Assembly: GCF_002709775.1 (NCBI RefSeq)
Contig: NZ_PAQR01000011.1
Coordinates: forward strand, 60,533-124,532
Direction of reading: 5' to 3'
From: Thalassospira sp.
GTDB taxonomy: Bacteria; Pseudomonadota; Alphaproteobacteria; Rhodospirillales; Thalassospiraceae
DNA length: 64,000 nt
Under the pieces are notes generated by a model. It saw only the letters and a program-made list of their open reading frames with translations, made no database searches and had not been told where the DNA came from. The position numbers and the translations under genes are program-made. Of this stretch, positions 33,539-41,866 are shown in pieces (positions within the stretch are counted from its first letter, which is position 1; each line of letters opens with the position of its first letter).

Positions 33539-33782
33539 GACAGCAGTTCCTTTGTATGGCGATCGTATTTGGCGGTGGCAAAATCAGAACAGGCAACGCA
33601 ACCCCGGCCAGCAATGGGTTCACGAAGTCGATAGAAGTTGTCGGTCAGGCCATATCACATTGCGGCATCCGTGAAAGCAGCGAGTTCTGGGCTAACGCCC
33701 CAAGCGCGCTTTTGGTTCCGCAATTTTGATCTTACAGGCCATCCAGTTTTTTGTGCTGATGACGCCAGACAAAATGCTGTGC

Positions 33783-34196
33783 TTAGAAATCACCCGGCCG
33801 GACATAGCGTGCCGCCATGGCGCGTTCAATCGCCGACCCGACCAAGCGGTCGATATCAAGGCGGTGGCGCAGCAATTCCAGAATGCGCAGTTCTTCCTGG
33901 CTGATTTCGCTGTCGGAAAGGACGATTTCGCAGGCAAAGACATAGGCCGTTTCGCGCAGTTTGCGCGGCAGGGCATCGCGGATCAGATCCAGCGCGCGGT
34001 CCATGCCGTCTTCTTCGCCCAGCAGCTTGGCACAATCACGCGCGACACTGGTCACGCCATCATTGTCAAACCCGGCAAAAATCGGAAGGTAACGGACCCG
34101 GCGGCCCATCGCGGAAAGTTCGGCATCGGTAATGTCATTATCGGCGGCCGAAACCATAACCATTGTGTAGATCAAGGCGTCCTGATGCGAAATCAC
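33783..34196 (-). CDS. TerB-family tellurite resistance-like protein
   Basis: The product has 137 residues and is all-helical. It has the TerB pattern: an N-terminal helix with ALIYTMVMVSAADNDITDAEL (the acidic metal-binding loop DNDITDAE), and a symmetrical second acidic loop in ACEIVLSDSEISQEELRILELL. GTG start at 34196 follows AAGGAG with good spacing. TerB domains bind divalent metal at the membrane face and occur in stress systems. There is no terC/terD nearby, so this is a stand-alone copy and tellurite resistance is not implied. Confidence 0.8.
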   Translation of the reverse strand: MISHQDALIYTMVMVSAADNDITDAELSAMGRRVRYLPIFAGFDNDGVTSVARDCAKLLGEEDGMDRALDLIRDALPRKLRETAYVFACEIVLSDSEISQEELRILELLRHRLDIDRLVGSAIERAMAARYVRPGDF

Positions 34197-34574
34197 GTTG
34201 GTTACTCCTTATCGAGAATGGTTCCCTGAAACGCTGTTCATCCAGACATTTGACGATCTTGTCCGGGCAGTGTGAAAACCACCGAGCAAGAAGATGGTAT
34301 GCTGATAACCCTTCATGGGCAACAGTTAAGCAATGAAATTTCAGCGTTTTCATGGCGATTTTAAGGAATACGTAGTGAAATCGTTGGCATTCTGTTGTCA
34401 TCGGTCGTGCGGGCCATATAAGCCGCGAAAAACGCGGTGCGCGCGATCCGGATAACAAAAATGAAGCCGCTATAAAAATGCAAGCGGAATGATTGGGGTT
34501 ATTGGCTCTCGTCGGGGAAAATTTGGCTTTGCACTGCATGGGGTAGCAGTTATGGTCGCGCAGCGACAACAAAC
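34197..34574. other. Intergenic region before the PAS/GGDEF/EAL gene
   Basis: About 380 bases between divergent genes. The ORFs that cross it are continuations of antisense frames. It contains an AT-rich middle part and a short inverted repeat (AGCCGCGAAAAACGCGGTGC, 34421-34440; CCGCG/CGCGG arms) but no gene that I can support. Promoters for both flanking genes must be here, but I could not assign them. Confidence 0.5.
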
Positions 34575-37500
34575 ATGACGAATAAAGCCGCTATGGGAGA
34601 CATCAACGCAATCGATTCCGTCGGTACGTTGACGGCGTTGATCAGCCACCTGTGTTTGCCGTCTGGAGCATATGATCCAGACGAAGGGCGAATGCTTGTA
34701 AACGCGGCCTGGCGCGACACCTATGATCATGGCGTGCAGGTTGGTCAGTGGGTTTCGCCTGATGTTGTCGAAGGCCTGTGCGATCCGATCAAGGAATTGT
34801 CCGAGCGCCTTCTTGAAAATCATGGATATCATCATGTCGCCTGCGGTTTCCGAGATACCGCGCGCATTATCTTTGGCTGGTCGCTGACCATCGGTCGCCG
34901 GACTTTTATCCGCTTTACGATTATTGATGCCAATGTGTCTTCGGGGATCGGATCGCTGATCTCCCCGCTGCCGGTCTTGCTGGTTGAACATAATGGTCGG
35001 CTCCGCAGTGCCAACCGCGCGGCCGAACAGCTCGCACTTGAGATGGGGCTTTCTTCGCCGCTTGATCTGACGCACCCGAATGACCAGCGCCCATTGGTCA
35101 GCGAAAATGGTCCGCAGTTTGATTCTGATAACACCCGGACCATGCATTACGGGCAGCGGTTCTTCTTCTGGCAATATATCACGCTTGATACATCGGGCTG
35201 TCTGGTGCTGTTCGGGCAGGAACGCACGCGCGAGGAAAGCTATCGCCGCGCGCTTGAACATGCCGTGCATGGCATTATCGAACTCAATGCCGAAGGCACC
35301 ATTACCAGTGTGAACGAAGAAACCGCGTCACTGTTTAATTATGATTCCGTGCGCGAACTGACGCAGGCCTATTTCCGTCATCCGGAAACGTTTTATGCCA
35401 GCGACAACGACCGCGTTCAGCTCAGACGCGACCTTGCATCGGGCAAGGGGGTGCATGCCCGCGATCTTGAAATGCGCCGTGCCGATGGCAGCCAGCTCTG
35501 GGTGCGGGTGAATGCCACCGAAATTCGCGGCGAAGGCGGGGTGTTGCTGGGGTACAGTGTCACCATCACCGACATTACCAAAAGCCGGCAGGCAGAATAT
35601 GATTTGCGCCGCCGTCAGGAACGCTATCGTGCACTGGTACAAACAGCTGGCAGCGTGATCATGTTCCTCGACGCCGAGGGACGCATTCTTGAATATAACC
35701 GCGAATGCGAATGGACATTTGGCTATTCCTGGATGGAGGCCGCCGGGCAGAACTTCTTTGACTTCCTGCTGGTCGAGGATGACCGTGCGCGGGTCCGCAT
35801 GGCGGTGCGCCGGTTGCTGTCAGGCGAAATCATCAAGGACGAAGTCTTCTCGTTCAAGCGCCGTGATGGTGAAGTGCGTTTGTTGCAATGGAATGCACGC
35901 GCGCATTTCGGCGAGGATGGCGATGTTGCCGGTGTGATCTGCATCGGGCAGGACGTGACGGAAAAGCTTTCCGTCGAACGCGCATTGCGCCACGCCGAAG
36001 AAAAATTCCGCGGCATTTTCGAAAACTCGGCCGAGGGCCTGTTCCAGAGCATTCCGCTTGGTCGTGTGCATTCGGCCAACCCGGCATTCGCATCGATCCT
36101 TGGTTATGAAACGGTCGACGAGCTGATCAACAAGGAACAGGATTGGTCATTCCATTACCTGAACCCGGTCAGCCGTTTGCGCATCACCGGCCGGTTGCTG
36201 CGCGATGGGGCTGTGCACGGATTTGAAACCGAAATGCGCCGGGCCGATGGCAAGATCATCTGGGTCGAGGAAAATGCCCGACTGGTCCGTGATGATCAGG
36301 GACGCCCGGTTCTGATTGATGGATCGATCACCGACATTACCGATCGCAAACGCAGCGAAGCCCGCATTCAGTTCCTGGCCCATCATGATGGCCTGACGGG
36401 GCTTCCCAACCGCACCTTGTTCCAGGAACGTCTGGCAGCGGCAGTCGAGCGCAGCAAGCGCGAACGCAGCCACTTTGTCCTGATGATGTTTGATCTTGAT
36501 AACTTCAAGGACATTAATGACACGCTGGGCCATCCGATCGGCGACCTACTCTTGCAGGGGGTGGGGGAGCGCATGCGGGTTTGCCTGCGTAATGAGGACG
36601 TGGTTGCGCGACTTGGTGGGGATGAATTTGCTGTCCTGATCCATGAACCCGGCTCGGTCGAGGAAGTGACCTTTGTTGCGCAGCGCTTGATCGAACGTGT
36701 TTCCGAGCGTTTCATGCTTGATGGCAACGAAGTGCAGGCATCGACGTCTGTTGGGATATGCATGTATCCGCAGGATGGTCGCGATGAAAAGGACCTGCTG
36801 CGTAATGCCGATCTGGCGCTTTATTGCTCCAAGGCCGAAGGGCGCAATCGCTATCACTTCTTTGAACCTAAGCTTCAGGTCGAGGTTCAGGAACGCAAGG
36901 CGATGGAACGCGACCTCAGCCATGCGATTGAAAATGACGAGCTCGAGCTTTTCTATCAGCCGATCATTGATATTGGCGGTCATCGTATCATCGGCATGGA
37001 AGCCCTGGTGCGCTGGTTCAGCCCATCCCGTGGGCAGGTCAGCCCGGTTGATTTCATCCCGGTGGCCGAACGCATGGGCATCATTGCCGATATCGGCAAA
37101 TGGGTTTTGAACCGTGCCTGCGAACAGACCAAGGCATGGCGTGATGCTGGCTATGGCGATCTGACGATTTCGGTCAATCTGTCGCCGCTTGAGCTGGCCC
37201 GTCATGAAGACTTGATCGAAAGTGTCGGCGAAGTGCTTGCGCGCACCGAACTCGATCCCCATCAGTTGCAGTTCGAAGTAACCGAGGGGGCGGTTATGGA
37301 CAACCCGCGCGAAGCGGCCATCACGCTGGGCATCCTGCGTAATCAGGGCATCCGGATTGCGATTGATGATTTCGGCACGGGCTATTCGTCACTCGCCTAT
37401 CTCAAACGTTTCCCGGTGGACAAGATCAAGATCGACCGTTCGTTTATCATTGATATCGACAGTTCCGATGGCAATGCGGCCATCGTGCGTGCGGTGGTGT

Positions 37501-37697
37501 TCCTTGCACGATCATTTGGCATGGCGGTCAATGTCGAAGGCATTGAAACCGAAACCCAGCTTGAACATATCGCCTCCGAAGGTGTTGATGAGGTTCAGGG
37601 CTTCTATTTCAGCAAGCCGATCAATGCGGGCGATATGGAAAACCTGCTCAAGGCCAATCTGACCTCGCCAGCGCAGTTCCCGATCGCGCAGTCCTGA
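34575..37697 (+). CDS. Multi-PAS GGDEF/EAL c-di-GMP signalling protein
   Basis: 1040 residues, no membrane helix. After an N-terminal sensor-like region of about 120 residues come several PAS domains: about 130-220, 230-340 (HAVHGIIELNAEGTITSVNEE), 350-465 (GSVIMFLDAEGRILEYNRE) and 475-590 (NSAEGLFQSIPLGRVHSAN). The GGDEF domain (about 600-765) has RLGGDEFAVLIHE near 677, an intact diguanylate cyclase motif. The EAL domain (about 785-1030) has MEALVRWFSP, EVTEGAVMDN, IDDFGTGYSSLAYLKRFPVDKIKIDRSF and VEGIETETQLEHI; the main catalytic residues look complete. It may both make and break c-di-GMP. It stands alone and ends at a bidirectional terminator. Confidence 0.92.
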   Translation: MTNKAAMGDINAIDSVGTLTALISHLCLPSGAYDPDEGRMLVNAAWRDTYDHGVQVGQWVSPDVVEGLCDPIKELSERLLENHGYHHVACGFRDTARIIFGWSLTIGRRTFIRFTIIDANVSSGIGSLISPLPVLLVEHNGRLRSANRAAEQLALEMGLSSPLDLTHPNDQRPLVSENGPQFDSDNTRTMHYGQRFFFWQYITLDTSGCLVLFGQERTREESYRRALEHAVHGIIELNAEGTITSVNEETASLFNYDSVRELTQAYFRHPETFYASDNDRVQLRRDLASGKGVHARDLEMRRADGSQLWVRVNATEIRGEGGVLLGYSVTITDITKSRQAEYDLRRRQERYRALVQTAGSVIMFLDAEGRILEYNRECEWTFGYSWMEAAGQNFFDFLLVEDDRARVRMAVRRLLSGEIIKDEVFSFKRRDGEVRLLQWNARAHFGEDGDVAGVICIGQDVTEKLSVERALRHAEEKFRGIFENSAEGLFQSIPLGRVHSANPAFASILGYETVDELINKEQDWSFHYLNPVSRLRITGRLLRDGAVHGFETEMRRADGKIIWVEENARLVRDDQGRPVLIDGSITDITDRKRSEARIQFLAHHDGLTGLPNRTLFQERLAAAVERSKRERSHFVLMMFDLDNFKDINDTLGHPIGDLLLQGVGERMRVCLRNEDVVARLGGDEFAVLIHEPGSVEEVTFVAQRLIERVSERFMLDGNEVQASTSVGICMYPQDGRDEKDLLRNADLALYCSKAEGRNRYHFFEPKLQVEVQERKAMERDLSHAIENDELELFYQPIIDIGGHRIIGMEALVRWFSPSRGQVSPVDFIPVAERMGIIADIGKWVLNRACEQTKAWRDAGYGDLTISVNLSPLELARHEDLIESVGEVLARTELDPHQLQFEVTEGAVMDNPREAAITLGILRNQGIRIAIDDFGTGYSSLAYLKRFPVDKIKIDRSFIIDIDSSDGNAAIVRAVVFLARSFGMAVNVEGIETETQLEHIASEGVDEVQGFYFSKPINAGDMENLLKANLTSPAQFPIAQS

Positions 37698-37735
37698 TCA
37701 AGGCGTATAAGGCGCGCACAAACGCGGCTTGAAAG

Positions 37736-37769
37736 AAAAACGCACCGGAAATTGTCCCGGTGCGTTTTT
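37736..37769. terminator. Bidirectional rho-independent terminator
   Basis: AAAAACGCACCGG (37736-37748) and CCGGTGCGTTTTT (37757-37769) form a perfect 13-bp stem with T-runs on both strands. It ends the plus-strand PAS/GGDEF/EAL gene and the convergent Crp-like gene, whose stop is at 37776. Confidence 0.9.
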
Positions 37770-37775
37770 GTCGTT

Positions 37776-38420
37776 TCAGGCCGCGGTTTGCTGTTGCGGC
37801 TCACCTGCGACCTTACACAGTTTGTCGCGATCAATACGCATGGTCGATGGCATGCGCGGATTGCGCACAATCGCCCCTTCGCGTTTCAGATTGGCGATCA
37901 TGCGACTGGCCGTTTCGGTCGTGGTGGCGACAATATTGCCAAGCTTTTCGCGGTTGGGCAGTGCTACCAGATCATTATGGGCTGACCATAACAGGAACCG
38001 GCAAATCCGGCGCATGGCCGAACCTGTGCCAAAGCTGATCTTGAGCTGCTGGCCATCCATGACCTCGCTTGCCAGAAGCGACATCATTGCGGCTTGCGCG
38101 CGGGCGTCATTTTGCTGGGCAAGGCGGACCCGCTGGATCGGGATACGTTTGATCACCGACGGTGCGATGGTTTCAATCACCAATGACGGGTCGGTCACAG
38201 CCAGCATTTCAAGGCCGATCGCATCACCGGGACGATAGACGCGACAAACCTGTCTTTCGCCCTGTTCGGTGTATTTGCAGCGCAAAGCCAGTCCGGCCTG
38301 CACAATGTAAACATATGTGTGGTCCTCGGCGTGGTGGCCAATGCTGGCATCTGCCGGCAATGTTAAAACGGCGGGTTCAGCAAGTTTTTCCAATAGGTGC
38401 AAGGCGTCGTCTTTGTTCAT
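37776..38420 (-). CDS. Crp/Fnr-family transcriptional regulator
   Basis: The product has 214 residues. The cyclic-nucleotide-binding-like beta-roll covers about 15-130 (HTYVYIVQAGLALRCKYTEQGERQVCRVYRPGDAIGLE). The dimer helix follows, and the HTH is at about 160-200 (NREKLGNIVATTTETASRMIANLKREGAIV). The roll has the fold pattern but not a canonical cAMP phosphate cassette, and there is no Fnr-type N-terminal cysteine cluster, so the signal is unknown. The second HTH helix TTTETASRMIANL is close to the Fnr E--SR recognition pattern. It stands alone. Confidence 0.85.
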   Translation of the reverse strand: MNKDDALHLLEKLAEPAVLTLPADASIGHHAEDHTYVYIVQAGLALRCKYTEQGERQVCRVYRPGDAIGLEMLAVTDPSLVIETIAPSVIKRIPIQRVRLAQQNDARAQAAMMSLLASEVMDGQQLKISFGTGSAMRRICRFLLWSAHNDLVALPNREKLGNIVATTTETASRMIANLKREGAIVRNPRMPSTMRIDRDKLCKVAGEPQQQTAA

Positions 38421-38628
38421 GGGGATCTCCCATTGGCAAATTTACAGATACGCGGCAAAGCCGTCGCGTATCGACACCAGTCTGTGAACCGGGGAATGCC
38501 CGGTATGCGCCGGTTTTCGGCTGAAAAAAGGTTTCAGATCGGATGCAGGGCCACGCACTTTAGATACAGCTGTGGCGTCAAAGGACCATCAAGACCGCGG
38601 GATAGAGCAGCCGCAATCAGAAACCGGA

Positions 38629-39075
38629 TCAGATCACCACAGGCGGTGCACGTGGCGACGCTGCAATCGGGCAAAAGTCATGCAGGCGTGCGGTGATGTG
38701 AAGGGCAGTGACCTTGTTCGATAGGCGCACCCGATGAACCAGCGGCAATTCCGGTTCAACCGGCATGCCAGCCGCATGGTTGCCAAGGCCGCAACTCGCA
38801 CACTGGAAACCGTCAAAGGCGTCCGAGCTGTGCGGATTGGCAGCGCGATCTTCGGCAAGGTCGGCTGGAACCGAAATGGTCTTGATGCCATTCGCGGTGC
38901 AGATGATCAGTGGGACATAGGTTTGGGAAACTTCTGTGTTGGCTGTCGGCACCGCTTCAAGGGCGACCGGCGCATGCATGAAGCCGAAGAACAGCGCGTT
39001 AACCAGCAACAACCACGCCACACAAAGTGACAGCGTGCGTCTGGCAGCCAGGCAGTTTAACGGCGTGTAATACAC
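38629..39075 (-). CDS. DUF2946-like secreted/membrane protein with CxxC
   Basis: The product has 148 residues. One hydrophobic segment near the N-terminus (LSLCVAWLLLVNALFFGFM, about 15-33). Then come IICTANGIKTISVPADL and GFQCASCGLGNHAAGM, a Cys-x-x-Cys in an exported loop, which is the DUF2946 layout. These small proteins occur near copper- and other metal-related genes, and the next locus downstream (HdeD and a metal ATPase) fits that context. The start is GTG 39075. Function unknown. Confidence 0.6.
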   Translation of the reverse strand: MYYTPLNCLAARRTLSLCVAWLLLVNALFFGFMHAPVALEAVPTANTEVSQTYVPLIICTANGIKTISVPADLAEDRAANPHSSDAFDGFQCASCGLGNHAAGMPVEPELPLVHRVRLSNKVTALHITARLHDFCPIAASPRAPPVVI

Positions 39076-39338
39076 GAGTTTCCATCCCGATTGGAAAGCT
39101 TGTGAATTTGAATAAACCCTTGAAAGCGCCCTGTCAAAGCCTGCGATAGTGAACCAGTTATCACCATTTTTTTATAATCGTTTCAGAAAAGGCCGCGGGC
39201 GCTTGCATTGCGGTCTTTTGGTTCGTCCGGTCAAGCCGAAACCGGGAACTTGTTCTATTCTCAAAGCGTTGGGTTTATACTTCGAAGCAATTTCAAGTTG
39301 ATGTTGCTGCGCCCCATAGCAGTCAGGAGCACCTTACC

Positions 39339-39908
39339 ATGACCTTGATCGTCAATGACGGAACGCCGGAAATGCGTGGCCTTTTGGAAAAGGGGCGCAA
39401 ACGTTTGCGTACGGTCGGGATTGTGATGCTGATCCTGGGGGTGCTGGCAGTGGCCTTTCCCTTTGTGACGACAATTGCCTTTAAAACCGTGATTGGCTGG
39501 CTGTTTCTGATCGGGGCGCTTGGCCATTTTTATGGTGCCTGGAATGCCGATACGCCCACACGCCGCAGCCTTGATGTCATTCAGGGCGCTGTCTTTGCGC
39601 TGATCGGTGGGTGGCTTGCCTTCATGCCGGAAGGCGGCATTGTGACGCTGACGGTCCTTTTGGCGATTGCCTTTCTCTTGCATGGTCTTTTTGAAACCAT
39701 GATGGCGCTTTGGCTCAAACAGTTCCCGGGATGGAAATGGATGCTGCTTTCGGGCGGGATTTCGGTTCTGGCCGGTATCCTGATCTTTGCCAAATTGCCA
39801 AGCTCGGCAACATGGGCAATCGGTTTGCTGCTGGGCATCAACCTGCTATCGTCAGGGTTCAGTTACCTGATGGTATCCATGGCGATGGGTACGGTTTCGC
39901 GCCCCTGA
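39339..39908 (+). CDS. HdeD family acid-resistance membrane protein
   Basis: The product has 189 residues and six predicted helices in three similar pairs (VGIVMLILGVLAVAFPFVTT, FLIGALGHFYGAW, GAVFALIGGWLAFM and others), the DUF308/HdeD pattern. The ATG follows AGGAG at spacing 7. HdeD-like proteins are tied to acid stress at high cell density in E. coli; the molecular activity is unknown. It is 26 nt ahead of the metal ATPase gene and almost certainly in one operon with it. Confidence 0.82.
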   Translation: MTLIVNDGTPEMRGLLEKGRKRLRTVGIVMLILGVLAVAFPFVTTIAFKTVIGWLFLIGALGHFYGAWNADTPTRRSLDVIQGAVFALIGGWLAFMPEGGIVTLTVLLAIAFLLHGLFETMMALWLKQFPGWKWMLLSGGISVLAGILIFAKLPSSATWAIGLLLGINLLSSGFSYLMVSMAMGTVSRP

Positions 39909-39934
39909 TCTGTCGCGCATATGAGGGATAAGGC

Positions 39935-41866
39935 ATGGCAAAGGCGGCACCTGTTGGTGTTAAGGCAGGCGTTCTTGAACGGTGTGACGATGCGCTTTCG
40001 ACACCTGCCCTGAACCACGCCATTCTGATTGTCACCCTGCTTGCCATGGCGGCCCACTTCGTCCTGATGTTTGTCGGGCCCGAGGTGATGCTTGGCCAAC
40101 GCACCGCTGATCTTCCGCTTTTCATTCTGTTTGCCTTGGGCGGGTTGCCCATTCTGGGGCAACTGGCGATCAAGCTTTTGCGCCGTGAAATGGGGGCGGA
40201 TTTTCTTGCCGCAATTTCCTTTGTCACCGGTGTGGTGCTGGCGGAATATCTGGCTGCCAGCCTGATCATTCTGATGCTGACCGGCGGGCAGGTTTTGGAA
40301 AGCTATGCCATGCGCAAGGCATCCTCGGCACTCAATGCCCTTGCCAAGCGTATGCCAAGTGTCGCGCACCGCAAATCCGAGGATGGCGAGATTGCCGACA
40401 TCGCGATTGACGATATCCAGATTGGCGATCTGATCGCGGTCTTTCCCCATGAAACGGCACCGGCGGATGGTGTGGTCGTTGATGGCCATGGCAGCATGGA
40501 TGAGAGTTATCTGACCGGGGAGCCCTATGTGGTGGCCAAGGCGCCGGGCACCAATGTGCTGTCGGGGGCAATCAATGGCGAGGCGGTGCTGGTCATTCGG
40601 GCGGAAAAGCGCGCGAAAGATTCCCGCTATGCCCAGATCATGGATGTCATGGCCGAGGCGGAGCAAAAACGCCCGCGCATCCGCCGTCTTGGTGATCAGA
40701 TCGGGGCGTGGTTTGCCCCGGCGGCCCTTTTGTTCGCGATCTTGGTCGGCTACATCAGCGGCGATTCATCGCGTTTTCTCGCGGTGCTGGTGGTGGCGAC
40801 ACCCTGTCCGCTTCTGATTGCCATTCCGATCACGGTGATGAGTGCGATTTCGATTGCCGCCCGGCGCGGCATTGTCGTGCGTGATCCGACCGTTCTGGAA
40901 AGCTTGCCGACCTGCCAGACGGCGATTTTCGATAAGACCGGCACGCTCACCTATGGCCGACCGGAACTGGTGGAGGTTCTGGCGGGGCCGGAATTTGATG
41001 GCGATCTTGTCTTGCGGTTGGCCGCCAGTCTGGAACGTTATTCCAAGCATCCGCTGGCCTCGGCCGTTTTGACCGCAGCACGTGACCGCAAACTTCCGCT
41101 TGATGAGGTCAATCACGCCTCGGAAAAGCCGGGGCAGGGGTTAAGCGGGCAGGTCGATGGCCACGAAGTCGCCGTTACCCATCGCAACAAACTGATGAAG
41201 TCCGATCCCGAGATCGCGCGGCTTTTGCCCGATACGGCGGCCGGGCTTGAATGCGTTGTGCTGGTCGATGGCAAATATGGCGCGACCTTCCGCTTCCGCG
41301 ATACGCCGCGCGCCGAGGGCGAAAGCTTCGTCGGTCATCTGGGCGAAATCCATCACTTCAACAAGGTGATGCTGCTTTCCGGTGATCGCGAAAGCGAGGT
41401 CAGCTATCTTTCCGAACTGCTCGGCATTTCCGAAAGCCTGGCGTCACAAAGCCCGGAGCAGAAAGTCGCCATCGTCCGCGAAGAAACCGCCAAGGCCCCA
41501 ACCCTTTTCATGGGCGATGGCATCAATGATGCCCCGGCACTGGCCGTTGCCACGGTCGGTATCGCCTTTGGCAAGGAAAGTGCCGTTACCGCCGATGCCG
41601 CCGGTGTGGTAATTCCCGAGGCATCACTGGTTACAGTCGATGAGCTGCTTCACATCAGCATGGCGATGCGCCGCATCCTTTTGCAAAGCGTGATCGGCGG
41701 CATGGTGCTGTCCATCGTCGCGATGGGCTTTGCCGCAGGCGGCTATATCACCCCGGTCGCAGGGGCGCTGCTTCAGGAAGGCATTGATGTGATCGCGATC
41801 CTCAATGCACTGAGGTTGGCAATTGCGCACGATATTGATGCCGATATTCACGAGGATACGTTTTAG
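39935..41866 (+). CDS. P1B-type heavy-metal ATPase with TPCP motif
   Basis: The product has 643 residues. There is no N-terminal metal-binding domain. The actuator contains SMDESYLTGEP. The transmembrane metal site reads TPCP (289-292) in LVVATPCPLLIAIPI. Phosphorylation Asp333 lies in DKTGTLTYGRPEL. KHPLASAVL is the HP motif, and GDGINDAPALAVATVGIA the hinge. TPCP instead of CPC, SPC or CPH places it near the P1B-5-like branch; the transported ion is not known. It is the second gene of an operon with hdeD, suggesting a stress-linked metal efflux system. It is convergent with the helicase gene, overlapping it by 4 nt at the stops. Confidence 0.88.
   Translation: MAKAAPVGVKAGVLERCDDALSTPALNHAILIVTLLAMAAHFVLMFVGPEVMLGQRTADLPLFILFALGGLPILGQLAIKLLRREMGADFLAAISFVTGVVLAEYLAASLIILMLTGGQVLESYAMRKASSALNALAKRMPSVAHRKSEDGEIADIAIDDIQIGDLIAVFPHETAPADGVVVDGHGSMDESYLTGEPYVVAKAPGTNVLSGAINGEAVLVIRAEKRAKDSRYAQIMDVMAEAEQKRPRIRRLGDQIGAWFAPAALLFAILVGYISGDSSRFLAVLVVATPCPLLIAIPITVMSAISIAARRGIVVRDPTVLESLPTCQTAIFDKTGTLTYGRPELVEVLAGPEFDGDLVLRLAASLERYSKHPLASAVLTAARDRKLPLDEVNHASEKPGQGLSGQVDGHEVAVTHRNKLMKSDPEIARLLPDTAAGLECVVLVDGKYGATFRFRDTPRAEGESFVGHLGEIHHFNKVMLLSGDRESEVSYLSELLGISESLASQSPEQKVAIVREETAKAPTLFMGDGINDAPALAVATVGIAFGKESAVTADAAGVVIPEASLVTVDELLHISMAMRRILLQSVIGGMVLSIVAMGFAAGGYITPVAGALLQEGIDVIAILNALRLAIAHDIDADIHEDTF

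Noticed and set aside
39186-39216. Terminator-like AAAGGCCGC/GCGGTCTTT hairpin before hdeD
   Set aside because: It is upstream of any gene end on the plus strand and contains a mismatch; the minus-strand gene starts there and would not need one.
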